This document shows, piece after piece, positions 46,327 to 57,633 of a stretch of DNA of 64,000 nucleotides. Source of the stretch: Cornus controversa (lineage: Eukaryota > Streptophyta > Magnoliopsida > Cornales > Cornaceae); assembly GCA_026545225.1 (NCBI GenBank), contig CM048849.1, forward strand, positions 34,432,836 through 34,496,835. Reading direction: 5' to 3'. Each line of letters opens with the position of its first letter. Position 1 is the first letter of the stretch. Both the position numbers and the translations under genes were made by a program. The notes below the pieces were generated by a model. It saw nothing but the letters and a program-made list of their open reading frames with translations, made no database searches and was not told where the DNA came from.

Positions 46327-49077
46327 CTACCCTTTTCTTCCAAACCTCATAACCCCCTTCATGGGAGAAACCTTGAGTAGGACCTGATCCCCCACTTTGA
46401 ACTCTAGTGCACGAGTTCTTCGGTCAGCATAACTCTTCTGTCTGCTCTGTGCAGTCCGCATACGGTCTCTAGTAAGGGCAACTTTTTCTGAGGTGTCCCT
46501 AATGAACTCTGGGCCCAAAAACCTGTTCTCTCCAACTTCCAACCAGCAAACTGGCGATCTACATGGTCGACCGTATAGAGCCTCAAATGGTGTCATACCA
46601 ATAGTCTTTTGGTAACTATTGTTATAAGCAAACTCAACCAATGGCAAATAACTCTCCCAATTGCCCTTGAAGTCGAGTATACATGCTCGCAACATATCCT
46701 CCAAAATCTGATTAACCCTCTCAGTCTGACCATCGGTCTGAGGGTGATAAGCTGTACTGAGGTGCAGAGCCGTACCCATCGCTAACTGAAAGCTCTCCCA
46801 AAACCCTGAAACAAAACTCGAATCTCTATCCGATATAATGGATAAAGGCACACCGTGAAGCTTCACTATCTCTGCGATGTAAAGCTTTACGTATTGCTCT
46901 GAGGTGTAACTCGAGCGAACTGGCAAGAAATGTGCTGATTTCGTTAATCTGTCCACTATCACCCAAATAGAATCATGATTTCGCTGTGAGGTGGGAAGTC
47001 CCACAATGAAATCCATGGAGATGCTTTCCCATTTCCATTCTGGTATAGGCAGTGGTTGCAAAGAACCCGGTGGTCTTTGATGATCAATCTTGATCATTTG
47101 ACATGTGCTACACTTAGAGACAAATATAGCGATGTCCTTCTTCATGCCTGCCCACCAAAACTGCCGTTTCATGTCTTGGTACATTTTATCCCCTCCCGGG
47201 TGTACCGAAAACTGAGAACTGTGAGCCTCACCCATCACTGCCTTCCTCAAGTCCTCATTGTGAGGAACCACCAATCGCCCCTTGTACCTCAATCCTCCAT
47301 CTCTACCCACTGTATAAAATGGTACCTCTCCAGATTTCAACTCGGTCACCTTTTCTACGCACTGTGGGTCAGTAAACTGCTCTGTGATTACCCTTCGTAT
47401 GATCGTAGGTGTAACCACCACGCATGCCACAAAGGCATCAGCTAACGCATCAACACTACTCAACTCATTCCACTCTGCTTCGAATAGAGCCGATAGACTA
47501 ATATAGGGTCGGCGACTAAGTGCATCAGCTACTACATTCGCTTTCCCTGGGTGGTACTGGATGGAAAAATGATAGTTTTTCACAAATTCCAACCACCTAC
47601 GCTGTCTCATATTCAGCTCCTTCTGTGAAAATAGATACTGCAGACTCTTATGGTCACTAAATAATCTGAAGGTCTCACCCAAAAGGTAATGTCTCCAAAT
47701 CCTCAAAGCAAAAACCACAGCTGCCAATTCCAGATCATGCGTCGGGTAATTAAGCTCATGAGGTTTAAGCTTACGTGACGCATATGATATCGGTCTCTCC
47801 TCCTGCGTCAGTACACATCCCAAACCCTGTAGTGACGCGTCAGTATACACCAAGTACTCAACGCCGCTCTGAGGAGTGGCTAGAACTGGTGCAGTAGTCA
47901 ACCTGGTCTTCAACTCTTCAAACGCCGCCTGACATGAGTCATCCCAAATGAAAGGCACACCCTTCTTGGTGAGATGGGTAAGCGGGCCAGCAATCTTAGA
48001 GAAGCCCTGAATAAACCGGCGATAATAACCAGCCAACCCAAGAAAGCTGCGAATCTCTGAAGGTGAGGTAGGCTGTCCCCACTCCAGAACCGCTGACACT
48101 TTACTTGGATCGACCGCTATCCCTTTCTCACATACTATGTGACCCAAGAACTTCACCTCACTTTGCCAGAACTCACATTTCTCAAATTTTGCATACAACT
48201 GATGCTCTCTCAGTGTCTGCAAGACGATACGAAGGTGTCTGGCATGATCCTCCTCTGACCTAGAGTAAACCAGAATGTCATCAATGAAAACAATAACAAA
48301 CTGGTCCAAGTAAGCCCTGAACACTCTATTCATCAGGTCCATAAAGACAGCTGGGGCATTTGTTAACCCAAAAGGCATAACCCGAAACTCGTACGACCCA
48401 TATCTGGTAAGGAAAGCTGTCTTTGGTACATCTTGCTCCCTAACTCGGAGTTGATGATACCCGGATCTCAAATCTATCTTCGAGAAATAGGTGGCTCCCC
48501 TTAACTGATCGAATAGATCATCAATCCTAGGCAACGGGTACTTGTTGCGGATTGTGACCTTATTCAATTCTCTGTAGTCAATGCAAAGACGAAGAGATCC
48601 ATCCTTCTTCTTTACAAACAACACTGGTGCTCCCCACGGTGAAGTACTCCTGCGAATAAATTTCTGACTAAGCAGTTGCTGAATCTGATCCCTCAACTCC
48701 CTCATTTCCACAGGAGCCATCCTATATGGAGCTCTAGCAATAGGTCTGGTACCTGGAGCTAAGTCTATCACAAAATCTATCTCACGACTAGGTGGTAACC
48801 CTGGAATCTCCTGAAACACATCCTGATAGTCTCGCACCACAGGAATAGAATCTAAAGACACTGTGGTTCCTTCCGGAGACTCTTCACTGATAAAGAACAA
48901 GTGCGTACTAGACCCTCCCTTTGATTGTGGCATAGCAATCAAGTACATTTCCTGACCCGGTATAGCAAAAACAATTGCCTTATCGTGGCAATTAACCTGA
49001 GCATGGTAATGTGATAACCAGTCCATCCCGAGTATAACATCATATGATTGCATATCTAGGACCAAAAGGTCTGCCAA
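46327..49077 (-). CDS. Gypsy pol polyprotein: protease tail, reverse transcriptase, RNase H, integrase
   Basis: A 916-codon open stretch; the frame continues upstream without ATG to a stop near 49156, so the first codon given is only the start of clear pol text. Domains in order: protease tail (DVILGMDWL, about residues 13-21); RT ([13 protein letters not shown] near 163-174, [14 protein letters not shown] near 197-210, catalytic FIDDIL 265-270); RNase H (YTDAS 411-415, DLELAAV near 448-454, SDHKSLQ near 474-480); integrase zinc finger (H619, H626, C656, C659) and catalytic triad D689, D750, E786 with 35 residues between the last two. All catalytic residues I can place are present. The frame ends at a premature TAG (46329-46327) where the copy at 60.9 kb has Lys, losing the chromodomain-like tail. 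It copies RNA to DNA and integrates it. Confidence 0.92.
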   Translation of the reverse strand: MADLLVLDMQSYDVILGMDWLSHYHAQVNCHDKAIVFAIPGQEMYLIAMPQSKGGSSTHLFFISEESPEGTTVSLDSIPVVRDYQDVFQEIPGLPPSREIDFVIDLAPGTRPIARAPYRMAPVEMRELRDQIQQLLSQKFIRRSTSPWGAPVLFVKKKDGSLRLCIDYRELNKVTIRNKYPLPRIDDLFDQLRGATYFSKIDLRSGYHQLRVREQDVPKTAFLTRYGSYEFRVMPFGLTNAPAVFMDLMNRVFRAYLDQFVIVFIDDILVYSRSEEDHARHLRIVLQTLREHQLYAKFEKCEFWQSEVKFLGHIVCEKGIAVDPSKVSAVLEWGQPTSPSEIRSFLGLAGYYRRFIQGFSKIAGPLTHLTKKGVPFIWDDSCQAAFEELKTRLTTAPVLATPQSGVEYLVYTDASLQGLGCVLTQEERPISYASRKLKPHELNYPTHDLELAAVVFALRIWRHYLLGETFRLFSDHKSLQYLFSQKELNMRQRRWLEFVKNYHFSIQYHPGKANVVADALSRRPYISLSALFEAEWNELSSVDALADAFVACVVVTPTIIRRVITEQFTDPQCVEKVTELKSGEVPFYTVGRDGGLRYKGRLVVPHNEDLRKAVMGEAHSSQFSVHPGGDKMYQDMKRQFWWAGMKKDIAIFVSKCSTCQMIKIDHQRPPGSLQPLPIPEWKWESISMDFIVGLPTSQRNHDSIWVIVDRLTKSAHFLPVRSSYTSEQYVKLYIAEIVKLHGVPLSIISDRDSSFVSGFWESFQLAMGTALHLSTAYHPQTDGQTERVNQILEDMLRACILDFKGNWESYLPLVEFAYNNSYQKTIGMTPFEALYGRPCRSPVCWLEVGENRFLGPEFIRDTSEKVALTRDRMRTAQSRQKSYADRRTRALEFKVGDQVLLKVSPMKGVMRFGRKG

Positions 49078-50056
49078 GAACCTGAGATTACCAACGCCTA
49101 TAATGACTTTGACTACAGTGTTCCCATAATATTGTACTAACTCCCAATGGTGTAGTCACAGTAAGTGGAGAACTACATAACTAAGTAAGTATACCCGATA
49201 TCCTAACAAACGACTGAGATACAAAAGAGTGAGATGTCTCAATCTCAAATAAGAACATGATCAAAGTTAATCTTTATCGGAACCCTACCCTCGATCGCCT
49301 AAGGAGTCTGCTCATCATATGGCATGACGTTGTAGACCCTTCCATAGTTCATCTATTGAATAGATTGCCCTGCTATTTCCATTTTTTTCTTTTCAATTAT
49401 CTGGCTAGCGGAGTATCTATCATTTCTTTTCTCCCCTATCATTTCATATAATCCCACCTTATTTGACAGTGCTGCAACGTAGCATTAACCACCTGAGTGT
49501 AAGTAGAATAAGCTAGATTACCCACAATGACCTGTCGAGTAGTCTAAATCAATCTCTTCACCAAATAGCTCACCTTCTTCCCTTCAGTGTTCACCTCCTC
49601 AGGTGCAACAAAGATAAATTGGTGAACTCCTATTCCGACCCTGCGATTTTCCTGTCCTTCTTCTGTAAGTCCAGGAATTCCCTTATGTGAAAGAGTTTTG
49701 CATCCTTCCCAACTGTTAGACTGTTCCACTGGTAATGGAACATGCGCCATTTGTAGTGGTTGCTGTGGTGGCTGCAGATTCTAAAGAGCAGTCGCCACTC
49801 CTGTAGCTATAACCTAAACTACCATGGCTGCCAAATCGAGAGGAAGTTCAACCTTTCCATCCTGAACACTATCCTGACCTTAGTTGTGGTTCGCCTTCCT
49901 CCCCCTACGGGGTGACATCTACATAAGACCCCAATAGTAGACTAAGATGTATAGAGTGCAATGAATCCTATACTTAGATTCTATTTATCAGAATACGCAA
50001 TGCGGAAGATACCCTACGACGAACCCTACAGACCCGAGAATACTTGAACCTGGAAT
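49078..50056 (-). pseudogene. Eroded gag and protease region of the gypsy element
   Basis: On the minus strand a gag-like start (MSPRRGRKANHN) lies near 49920, followed by stops and text that does not make a full gag. Close to 49160-49260, SHSFVSQSFVRISG is the region after the protease active site, but the Asp-Ser/Thr-Gly motif is replaced by Glu-Ile-Glu-Thr-type text, and stops and a frameshift intervene. The interior is shorter than expected for a gag-pol element of this clade. The element therefore probably cannot make its own capsid. Confidence 0.7.
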
Positions 50057-50068
50057 GCTCTGATACCA
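50057..50068 (-). other. Primer binding site (initiator tRNA-Met)
   Basis: TGGTATCAGAGC on the minus strand, two bases inside the 5' LTR end. It is complementary to the 3' end of plant initiator tRNA-Met, the usual primer of plant LTR elements. Confidence 0.9.
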
Positions 50069-50070
50069 AA

Positions 50071-53000
50071 TGAAATACCCCCCAGAAAATTTCGCGCATG
50101 AGGTGGCCAGTCTCATACACAAAACCTGAGGAATATTAACCACTGATAGCAACAAGCATAGATGCAAAGGACAGAAATAGAAAAATTGCTAAAAGCTGAA
50201 CAGAAATCCCATTGAATTAAAATAAATTGATAAATAAATCATTACATTCTGGTAATACAATTTGGAAGTCCCGTAACCCAAGGACCCCTTAACCAGAAAG
50301 AAATAAAAGTTCAACACTTAAATTAAAATCCAAAACCAAAACCTCTAAATGAGTTGATAGTTTTATTCCTGAAGAAAATGTAGATTCCTACCCTGAGGCT
50401 GGTGAGAGTAGATGTCTGTCACAGCCCAACCCTAGTACTCTATCCTCGCGGGGAAAACTGCTTGGGACCTGAAATATCAACAAAATGGGTTAAACCCACG
50501 AGCAAGTTCTATCTACTACATCCCAATCAGAGAATTAATATACATACCCTCAATGTGAGGGACACACTAGATAAATATACGTTCCACCCTTCAGTTTATT
50601 CCTTATTCAGTTCATACTTTTAAAGATACAAATCATCTCATATATTTCCTCAACAACCCTTACAATGTAAAAATGATCCCCTTCTTTATGTTCACAAATC
50701 AAGATACACATGTAGGTATTTTATGAAATCTATGCAATCATGATATGTCGATTATGATGCATGTATACATTTATAGGGATGGGCGATCCTGACACGCCGG
50801 GCAATCCTTACATGCCAAATAAAATATAGATACCTTATTAGGTATGGGCGATCCTGACACGCCGGGCAATCCTTACATGCCAAATAAAATATAGATACCT
50901 TATTAGGTATGGGCGATCCTGACACGCCGGGCAATCCTTACATGCCAAATAAAATATAGATACCTTATTAGGTATGGGCGATCCTGACACGCCGGGCAAT
51001 CCTTACATGCCAAATAAAATTACAAATGCATTCCCAATATGAAATAATAAATAAACAAGATGTATTATGACTTTTAATTTTGCACAGACTATCCATTTGA
51101 ACTATCAACTATGCAATTATCCCCATATAACAAATCATTCACAAGTGAACCTAAATCAAGTATCCCATGAGCATTTATATATATAATAAGCACAATTGAT
51201 GTGCTCCAAACAACTTAACTCCCATTAGAGGAAACCATTACTCAAACCAACCTCCAATGCACTCAAATCTCCGAGGGGATCTAAACATACTTTTACCTAG
51301 GTTTCTGGGCCTATTTCACTTCTAAGAACACTAAGAAAATATTCTGGAATTTTCTGTAATTTAAAAATATTTTTAAAAAAACCAAAGAAGGTGAAAAACC
51401 AACTTTTAGGCACTTTAAAAATTTATTGAACATCAAGAGAAGCTCAAATCGAGGTGAAAATTTAAACCCAAGGTCATTTAATCTCTAAACAGTTACAGAA
51501 AAATTTAGGGAATTTTTGGAATTTCAGAAGTATTTTCTAAAATTACAAAAAGGGAAAAACCCAGCTTTTTGACACTTTAAAATTCAATTGAGCAACAAGG
51601 AAAGATCATTTTGAGTTGAAACTTTAAACCCAAGTGTATTTAACTTCCAGAGAGTTACAGTAAAAATTTGGGAATTTTTGGAGTTGTAAAAGTATTTTCT
51701 AAAATTACAAAACAGGAAAAAGACAGCTTTTGGGTACTTTTAAAAATTAATTGGTCAACAAGGGAAAAGTGTTTTGAGTTGAAAATTTAAAATTAAGTGT
51801 ATTTAATCTCCAATATCATACAGTAAAATGTTCAGAATTTTTGGAACCATGAAAGTATTTTTAAAAAATGATTTTTCAAAATTTCAAGTTTTTCCAAAAA
51901 TTTCAAAAATTCAAAAGAAATATCAAAATATATCGGAATGGGCCCAAAGTGGACCCAGGGGTGGGCCCCCGCGAGTGGGGCCCAAATATATTTTTCCCGG
52001 CGCCGGCCGGCGCCGGCGCCGGCACGCGCCGGCCAGGCGCGTGGGGAAGCCCCTGCGCTGGGGCTTCTTCCCCAGCGCGCCCAGCAGCGCGCACAGCGCG
52101 CTGCCGGCGACTTCCCGGCGACGGTCCGGCCTCCTCCGGCCACCGTTCGCCTCCATTTTTGCGCCATTCTTCTCCTCTCGACGCCGTCTACGTATTGGTG
52201 TAAAAAGCCCCATCCGAAACAACCCGAATCAAAAACCCCCAATTCACAAGTTCTAGGGTTCTTCGCAAAATTCAAAAATTTAAAACCCAATAAATTCACG
52301 ATCTGTTTTCCTAAGGATTTAGAGTTGTTTACAAATTTAATTCCAACACAGTAGGTTCACAACGAAACAATTATTTCATACAAATTGCATAGATAAATGA
52401 TTTCTTCCTTAACACAATATACATATACATGAACACATATGCATATAACCTTACATAAACAAAATCAATTAAATATACATACAATCATCATAGGTAATCT
52501 CACGAAATTTATCAATAGCAGAAAAATATAAACATGCAATTAATTACAAATTTTTAATATAAATATATACTCAAACCTAGACTATGCATACGAATTCAAG
52601 GGGGAAGAGAAGAATTAAACTTGCCTTTTTCCTGACTAATATCACCCGATCGTCACTCTCTTCTCTCTTTCGTTTTCTCTCTTTTAGTTCTGTGCGTAAC
52701 ACAACGGCAAACCCTAATTCTTCTTCTTTTCTTTTCCTTTTTGTTTTAATTATTCATTTATTGTTTTTCCTAAAACTAATAAAAATCAAATTAGTAATAA
52801 AAATAAATATAGCAAAAGCAATATTATTATAACCCTAGGCCCATCATTTTAAACATAACCTTAGCCCACTCATCCTAGCCCAAATTCCTCCCTAGCCCAA
52901 CCCAAAACATTTAAAATAAAAATAATACACAAGTATACCAATTCACATAAAATGACAATATGCATGTATAAAAGACAAGCAATTTTCCCACAATGATAAT

Positions 53001-53098
53001 CTATATAAAACAAAAAAAAAACATTTCACATGAATTAATAAAATAAAGTAATACTGTAAAGAGGTTAAATTAACACCTAAATTTTCCGGGGTATTACA
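50071..53098 (-). repeat. 5' LTR of the complete gypsy element
   Basis: Nearly identical to 42892-45920, including four 65-bp tandem repeats and the GC-rich island. It would hold the promoter of the element; transcription would run toward lower coordinates, the same direction as the host gene. Confidence 0.93.
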
Positions 53099-53190
53099 GC
53101 GAGCCCTATCGGTACTACACATAGCAAAATGTTGACGAATGTTTCAACGATCGCTGGTTTGTTCACCAAATCCAAAAAACTCTCTTCCAT
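53099..53190 (-). pseudogene. START gene exon 1, 5' part with start codon
   Basis: The ATG is at 53190-53188 and opens MEESFLDLVNKPAIVETF, followed by a hydrophobic stretch ending in PIGLA. Reading is then cut by the gypsy element. The 5-bp target duplication CTCGC (minus strand) is the last sequence before the break. Removing the element and one duplication continues the frame into IGWSWRPRW. The N-terminal hydrophobic segment is typical of this START subfamily. No other in-frame ATG lies nearby and the start fits the family's usual beginning. Confidence 0.85.
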
Positions 53191-53326
53191 TTGTATGGAC
53201 CCTATGGTCATATATATATATACACGCAATGAGGTTTAAGATATTGAAGTTACAGTAATGGCAAAGAGAAACACAAAAGGGTTTGTAGATAGAGAATTTT
53301 AGAGAGAGATGACGACGATAGGGGGT
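53191..53326 (-). promoter_or_regulatory. 5' leader region of the START gene
   Basis: The 136 bp between the ATG and the inserted LTR. It contains a TATATATATA run at about 53213-53224 (minus strand, about 25 bp before the ATG). That is too close to be a normal TATA box for this ATG, and is perhaps just an AT repeat. The original upstream sequence resumes at 63196 after the insertion. Confidence 0.4.
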
Positions 53327-53646
53327 TAGGCTGAAATACCCCCAGAAAATTTCGCGCATGAGGTGGCCGGTCTCATACACAAAACCTGGAAGATACATAC
53401 AACTGGTAGCAACAAGCATAGAATACAAAAGATATAATGAACAATTTTCTAATTGCAGAAAAGAAAGTTCCTCTGAATTAAAATAACTGTTAACTAAACA
53501 AGTATATGTCCAATAATACAATTTAGAAGTCCTGTAACCCAAGGACCCCTTAACCAGAATGAACCAAAGTTTTTAATTCTAAAATTAATACCAGCAATCA
53601 AAGTCTCAAAAGGTCATAGTATGACTCTTGTAGAAGACAATTTCCT

Positions 53647-56615
53647 TGTAATACCCCGAAAAATTTAGGTGTCAATTTAATCTCTTTGCATTATTACTTT
53701 ATTTTATTAATTCATGTGAAATGTTTTTTTTTTTTTTGTTTGATATAGATTATCATTGTATGTGAGTTGTTGGTCTTTTATACATGCATATTGTCATTTT
53801 ATGTGAATTGGTATAAATTGTGTATTATTTTTATTTAAATGTTTTGGGTTGGGCTAGGGAGGAATTTGGGCTAGGATGAGTGGGCTAAGGTTATGTTTAA
53901 AATGATGGGCCTAGGGTTATAATAATATTGCTTTTGCTATATTTATTTTTATTATTAATTTGATTTTTATTAGTTTTAGGAAAAACAATAAATGAATAAT
54001 TAAAATAAAAAGGAAAAGAAAAGAAGAAGAAATTAGGGTTTGCCGTTGTGTTACGCACAGAACTAAAAGAGAGAAAACGAAAGAGAGAAGGGAGTGACGA
54101 TCGGGTGAACCAGTTAATTCGTCAGAAAAAAAAGGCAAGTTTAATTCTTCTCTTCCCCCTTGAATTCGTATGCATAGTCTAGGTTTGAGTATATATTTAT
54201 ATTAAAAATTTGTAATTAATTGCATGTTTATATTTTTCTGCTATTGATAAATTTCGTGAGATTAACTATGATGATTGTATGTATATTTAATTGATTTTGT
54301 TTATGTAAGGTTATATGCATATGTGTTCATGTATATGTATATTGTGTTAAGGAAGAAATCATTTATTTATGCAATTTGTATGAAATAATTGTTTAGTTGT
54401 GAACCTACTGTGTTGGAATTAAATTTGTAAACAACTCTAAATCCTTAGGAAAACAGATCGTGAGTTTATTGGGTTTTAAATTTTTGAATTTTGCGAAGAA
54501 CCCTAGAACTTGTGAATTGGGGGTTTTTGATTCGGGTTGTTTCGGATGGGGCTTTTTACACCAATACGTAGACGGCGTCGAGAGGAGAAGAATGGCGCAA
54601 AAATGGAGGAGAACGGTGGCCGGAGGAGGCCGGACCGTCGCCGGGAAGTCGCCGGCAGCGCGCTGTGCGCGCTGCTGGGCGCGCTGGGGAAGAAGCCCCA
54701 GCGCAGGGGCTTCCCCACGCGCCTGGCCGGCGCGTGCCGGCGCCGGCGCCGGGAAAAATATATTTGGGCCCCACTCGCGGGGGCCCACCCCTGGGTCCAC
54801 TTTGGGCCCATTCCGATATATTTTGATATTTCTTTTGAATTTTTGAAATTTTTGGAAAAACTTGAAATTTTGAAAAATCATTTTTTAAAAATACTTTCAT
54901 GGTTCCAAAAATTCTGAACATTTTACTGTATGATATTGGAGATTAAATACACTTAATTTTAAATTTTCAACTCAAAACACTTTTCCCTTGTTGACCAATT
55001 AATTTTTAAAAGTACCCAAAAGCTGTCTTTTTCCTGTTTTGTAATTTTAGAAAATACTCTTACAACTCCAAAAATTCCCAAATTTTTACTGTAACTCTCT
55101 GGAGGTTAAATACACTTGGGTTTAAAGTTTCAACTCAAAATGATCTTTCCTTGTTGCTCAATTGAATTTTAAAGTGTCAAAAAGCTGGGTTTTTTCCCTT
55201 TTTGTAATTTTAGAAAATACTTCTGAAATTCCAAAAATTCCCTAAATTTTTCTGTAACTGTTTAGAGATTAAATGACCTTGGGTTTAAATTTTCACCTTG
55301 ACTTGAGCTTCCCTTGATGATCAATTAATTTTTAAAGTGCCTAAAAGTTGGTTTTTCACCTTCTTTGGTTTTTTTAAAAATATTTTTAAATTACAGAAAA
55401 TTCCAGAATATTTTCTTAGTGTTCTTAGAAGTGAAATAGGCCCAGAAACCTAGGTAAAAGTATGTTTAGATCCCCTCGGAGATTTGAGTGCATTGGAGGT
55501 TGGTTTGAGTAATGGTTTCCTCTAATGGGAGTTAAGTTGTTTGGAGCACATCAATTGTGCTTATTATATATATAAATGCTCATGGGATACTTGATTTAGG
55601 TTCACTTGTGAATGATTTGTGATATGGGGATAATTGCATAGCTGATAGTTCAAATGGATAGTCTGTGCAAAATTAAAAGTCATAATACATCTTGTTTATT
55701 TATTATTTCATATTGGGAATGCATTTGTAATTTTATTTGGCATGTAAGGATTGCCCGGCGTGTCAGGATCTCCCATACCTAATAAGGTATCTATATTTTT
55801 ATTTGGCATGTAAGGATTGCCCGGCGTGTCAGGATCGCCCATACCTAATAAGGTATCTATATTTTATTTGGCATGTAAGGATTGCCCGGCGTGTCAGGAT
55901 CGCCCATCCCTATTAATGTATACATGCATCATAATCGACATATCATGATTGCATAGATTTCATAAAATACATACATGTGTATCTTGATTTGTGAACATAA
56001 AGAAGGGGATCATTTTTACATTGTAAGGGTTGTTGAGGAAATATATGAGATGATTTGTATCTTTAAAAGTATGAACTAAATAAGGAATAAACTGAGGGGT
56101 TGAACGTATATTTATCTATTGTGTCCCTCACATTGAGGGTATGTATATTAATTCTCTGATTGGGATGTAGTAGATAGAACTTGCTCGTGGGTTTAACCCA
56201 CTTTGTTGATATTTCAGGTCCCAAGCAGTTTCCCCCGCGAGGATAGAGTACTAGGGTTGGGCTGTGACAGACATCTACTCTCACCAGCCTCAGGGTAGGA
56301 ATCTACATTTTCTTCAGGAATAAAACTATGAACTCATTTAGAGGTTTTGGTTTTGGATTTTAATTTAAGTGTTGAACTTTTATTTCTTTCTGGTTAAGGG
56401 GTCCTTGGGTTACGGGACTTCCAAATTGTATTACCAGAATTTAATAATTTATTTATCAATTTATTTTAATTCAATGGGATTTCTGTTCAGCTTTTAGCAA
56501 TTTTTCTATTTCTGTCCTTTGCATCTATGCTTGTTGCTATCAGTGGTTAATATTCCTCAGGTTTTGTGTATGAGACTGGCCACCTCATGCGCGAAATTTT
56601 CTGGGGGGTATTTCA
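53647..56615 (+). mobile_element. Solo LTR D of the 3-kb gypsy family
   Basis: A 2969-bp LTR, TGTAATACCCC to GGGGGGTATTTCA, flanked by TTCCT at 53642-53646 and 56616-56620 (exact). It has three copies of the 65-bp repeat. Opposite in orientation to the LTR it interrupts. Confidence 0.92.
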
Positions 56616-57079
56616 TTCCTACTCTGTAACTGATGAGATGAGACGTCTGCTACAACCAAACCCTAAAACTCTATCCTCGCGGTGGAACCTGTCTGAAACT
56701 TGAAATATCAACAAAGTGGGTTAAACCCACGAGCAAGTTCTATCTACTACATTCCAGTTTCATGTTTTCAAAACAACAGTCATTAATTATAATATTTCAC
56801 CCAAATCCTTATTACGCAAAAGTGACCACATTTCTTAAGTTCAACAGAAATAAACATAACATGAAATAATATCAAGTTTAAGCAATCCTAACATGCCATC
56901 ATTTAATCTTTTGATACCTTAATAGGTATAGATATATACATACTAGTCATTTTCTATTTAGTTCATGTTTTTCAGAACTAAAATCATGTTATACATTGTT
57001 CCAAGAAACCCTTATCATCCAATAATGAACACATTCTTTAAGTTCAAAATAAAGAAAACATATGCATACATGTATAGAT

Positions 57080-57365
57080 ACCTTATTAGGTATGGGCGAT
57101 CCTGACACGCCAAATAAAATGTATAGAAACCTTATTAGGTATGGGCGATCCTGACACGCCGGGCAATCCTTACATGCCAAATAAAATACATAGATACCTT
57201 ATTAGGTATGGCGATCCTGACACGCCGGTCAAATACATAGATACCTTATTAGGTATGGCGATCCTGACACGCCGGGCAATCCTTACATGCCAAATAAAAT
57301 ACATAGATACCTTATTAGGTATGGACGATCCTGACACACCGGACAATCCTTACATGCCAAAATAA
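57080..57365. repeat. Degenerate 65-bp tandem repeats in LTR H
   Basis: About five units of the ATACCTTATTAGGTATGG(G)CG type repeat, two of them with internal deletions of the GGGCAATCCTTACATGCC part. Confidence 0.8.
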
Positions 57366-57633
57366 AATGCATAGATACATTCCAATATGCAATACAAAAT
57401 AACAAGGTGCATTATGATTTAATTTGCACAAATCGTTATTTCAAATCATCCAACATGAAATTATCATCATAAGATAAATCGTTCACAAGTAGACTATAAT
57501 CAAGTATTTGATAGGCATTTATATCCTTAAAGAAAATTACATTCAACTAAATCAAATAGCTCAAACATCCATTAAAGAAGCAATTTCTCAACTCAACTTT
57601 CAATGCACTCAAATATATGAGGGAGTCTAAACC

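Larger units (their letters stand above)
42892..53098 (-). mobile_element. Complete Ty3/gypsy retrotransposon (Del/Tekay chromovirus type), 10.2 kb
   Basis: LTRs of 3029 bp (42892-45920) and 3028 bp (50071-53098) start TGAAATACC and end GTATTACA on the plus strand. The target duplication GCGAG is exact (42887-42891 and 53099-53103). On the minus strand TGGTATCAGAGC (50068-50057) is an initiator tRNA-Met primer binding site two bases inside the 5' LTR, and TTAGGGGGGAAGAA next to 45920 is the polypurine tract. The interior of 4150 bp encodes RT, RNase H, integrase and a C-terminal chromodomain-like region, but gag and protease are eroded. By eye the LTRs differ at only about five places, so the insertion is recent. 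It splits exon 1 of the START gene. Confidence 0.95.
396..53190 (-). pseudogene. START-domain lipid-binding membrane protein gene (CP5-like family), six exons, disrupted
   Basis: Six segments on the minus strand join in phase: 53190-42659 (exon 1, interrupted), 4854-3440 (exon 2, interrupted), 2495-2319, 2217-2134, 993-912 and 826-396. All inferred introns have GT/AG ends; the exon 1 donor reads GC|GTGAGT and the exon 2 acceptor CTGCAG|G, which completes the split Ala codon. The product would be about 418 residues, normal for the plant START family with an N-terminal hydrophobic segment, a START domain and a C-terminal membrane anchor, thought to bind lipids at a membrane. Recognisable blocks are IGWSWRPRWTG, YRSRTVFEDASPE, FPFFCSDREYIIG, GVPYP, FSSWV and VRHGMWGTVKKLHSG. 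Three lesions break it: a 10.2-kb gypsy element in exon 1, a TRIM array in exon 2 and an in-frame TGA at 2178-2176 in exon 4. Intron 1 is about 37.8 kb. The family is recalled from memory; the joins are read from the sequence. Two unrelated copies sharing the same phase are a less likely alternative. Confidence 0.85.

Noticed and set aside
50057-50068. tRNA gene fragments at TGGTATCAGAGC sites
   Set aside because: Only the 12 or so bases complementary to the tRNA 3' end are present; these are retroelement primer binding sites.
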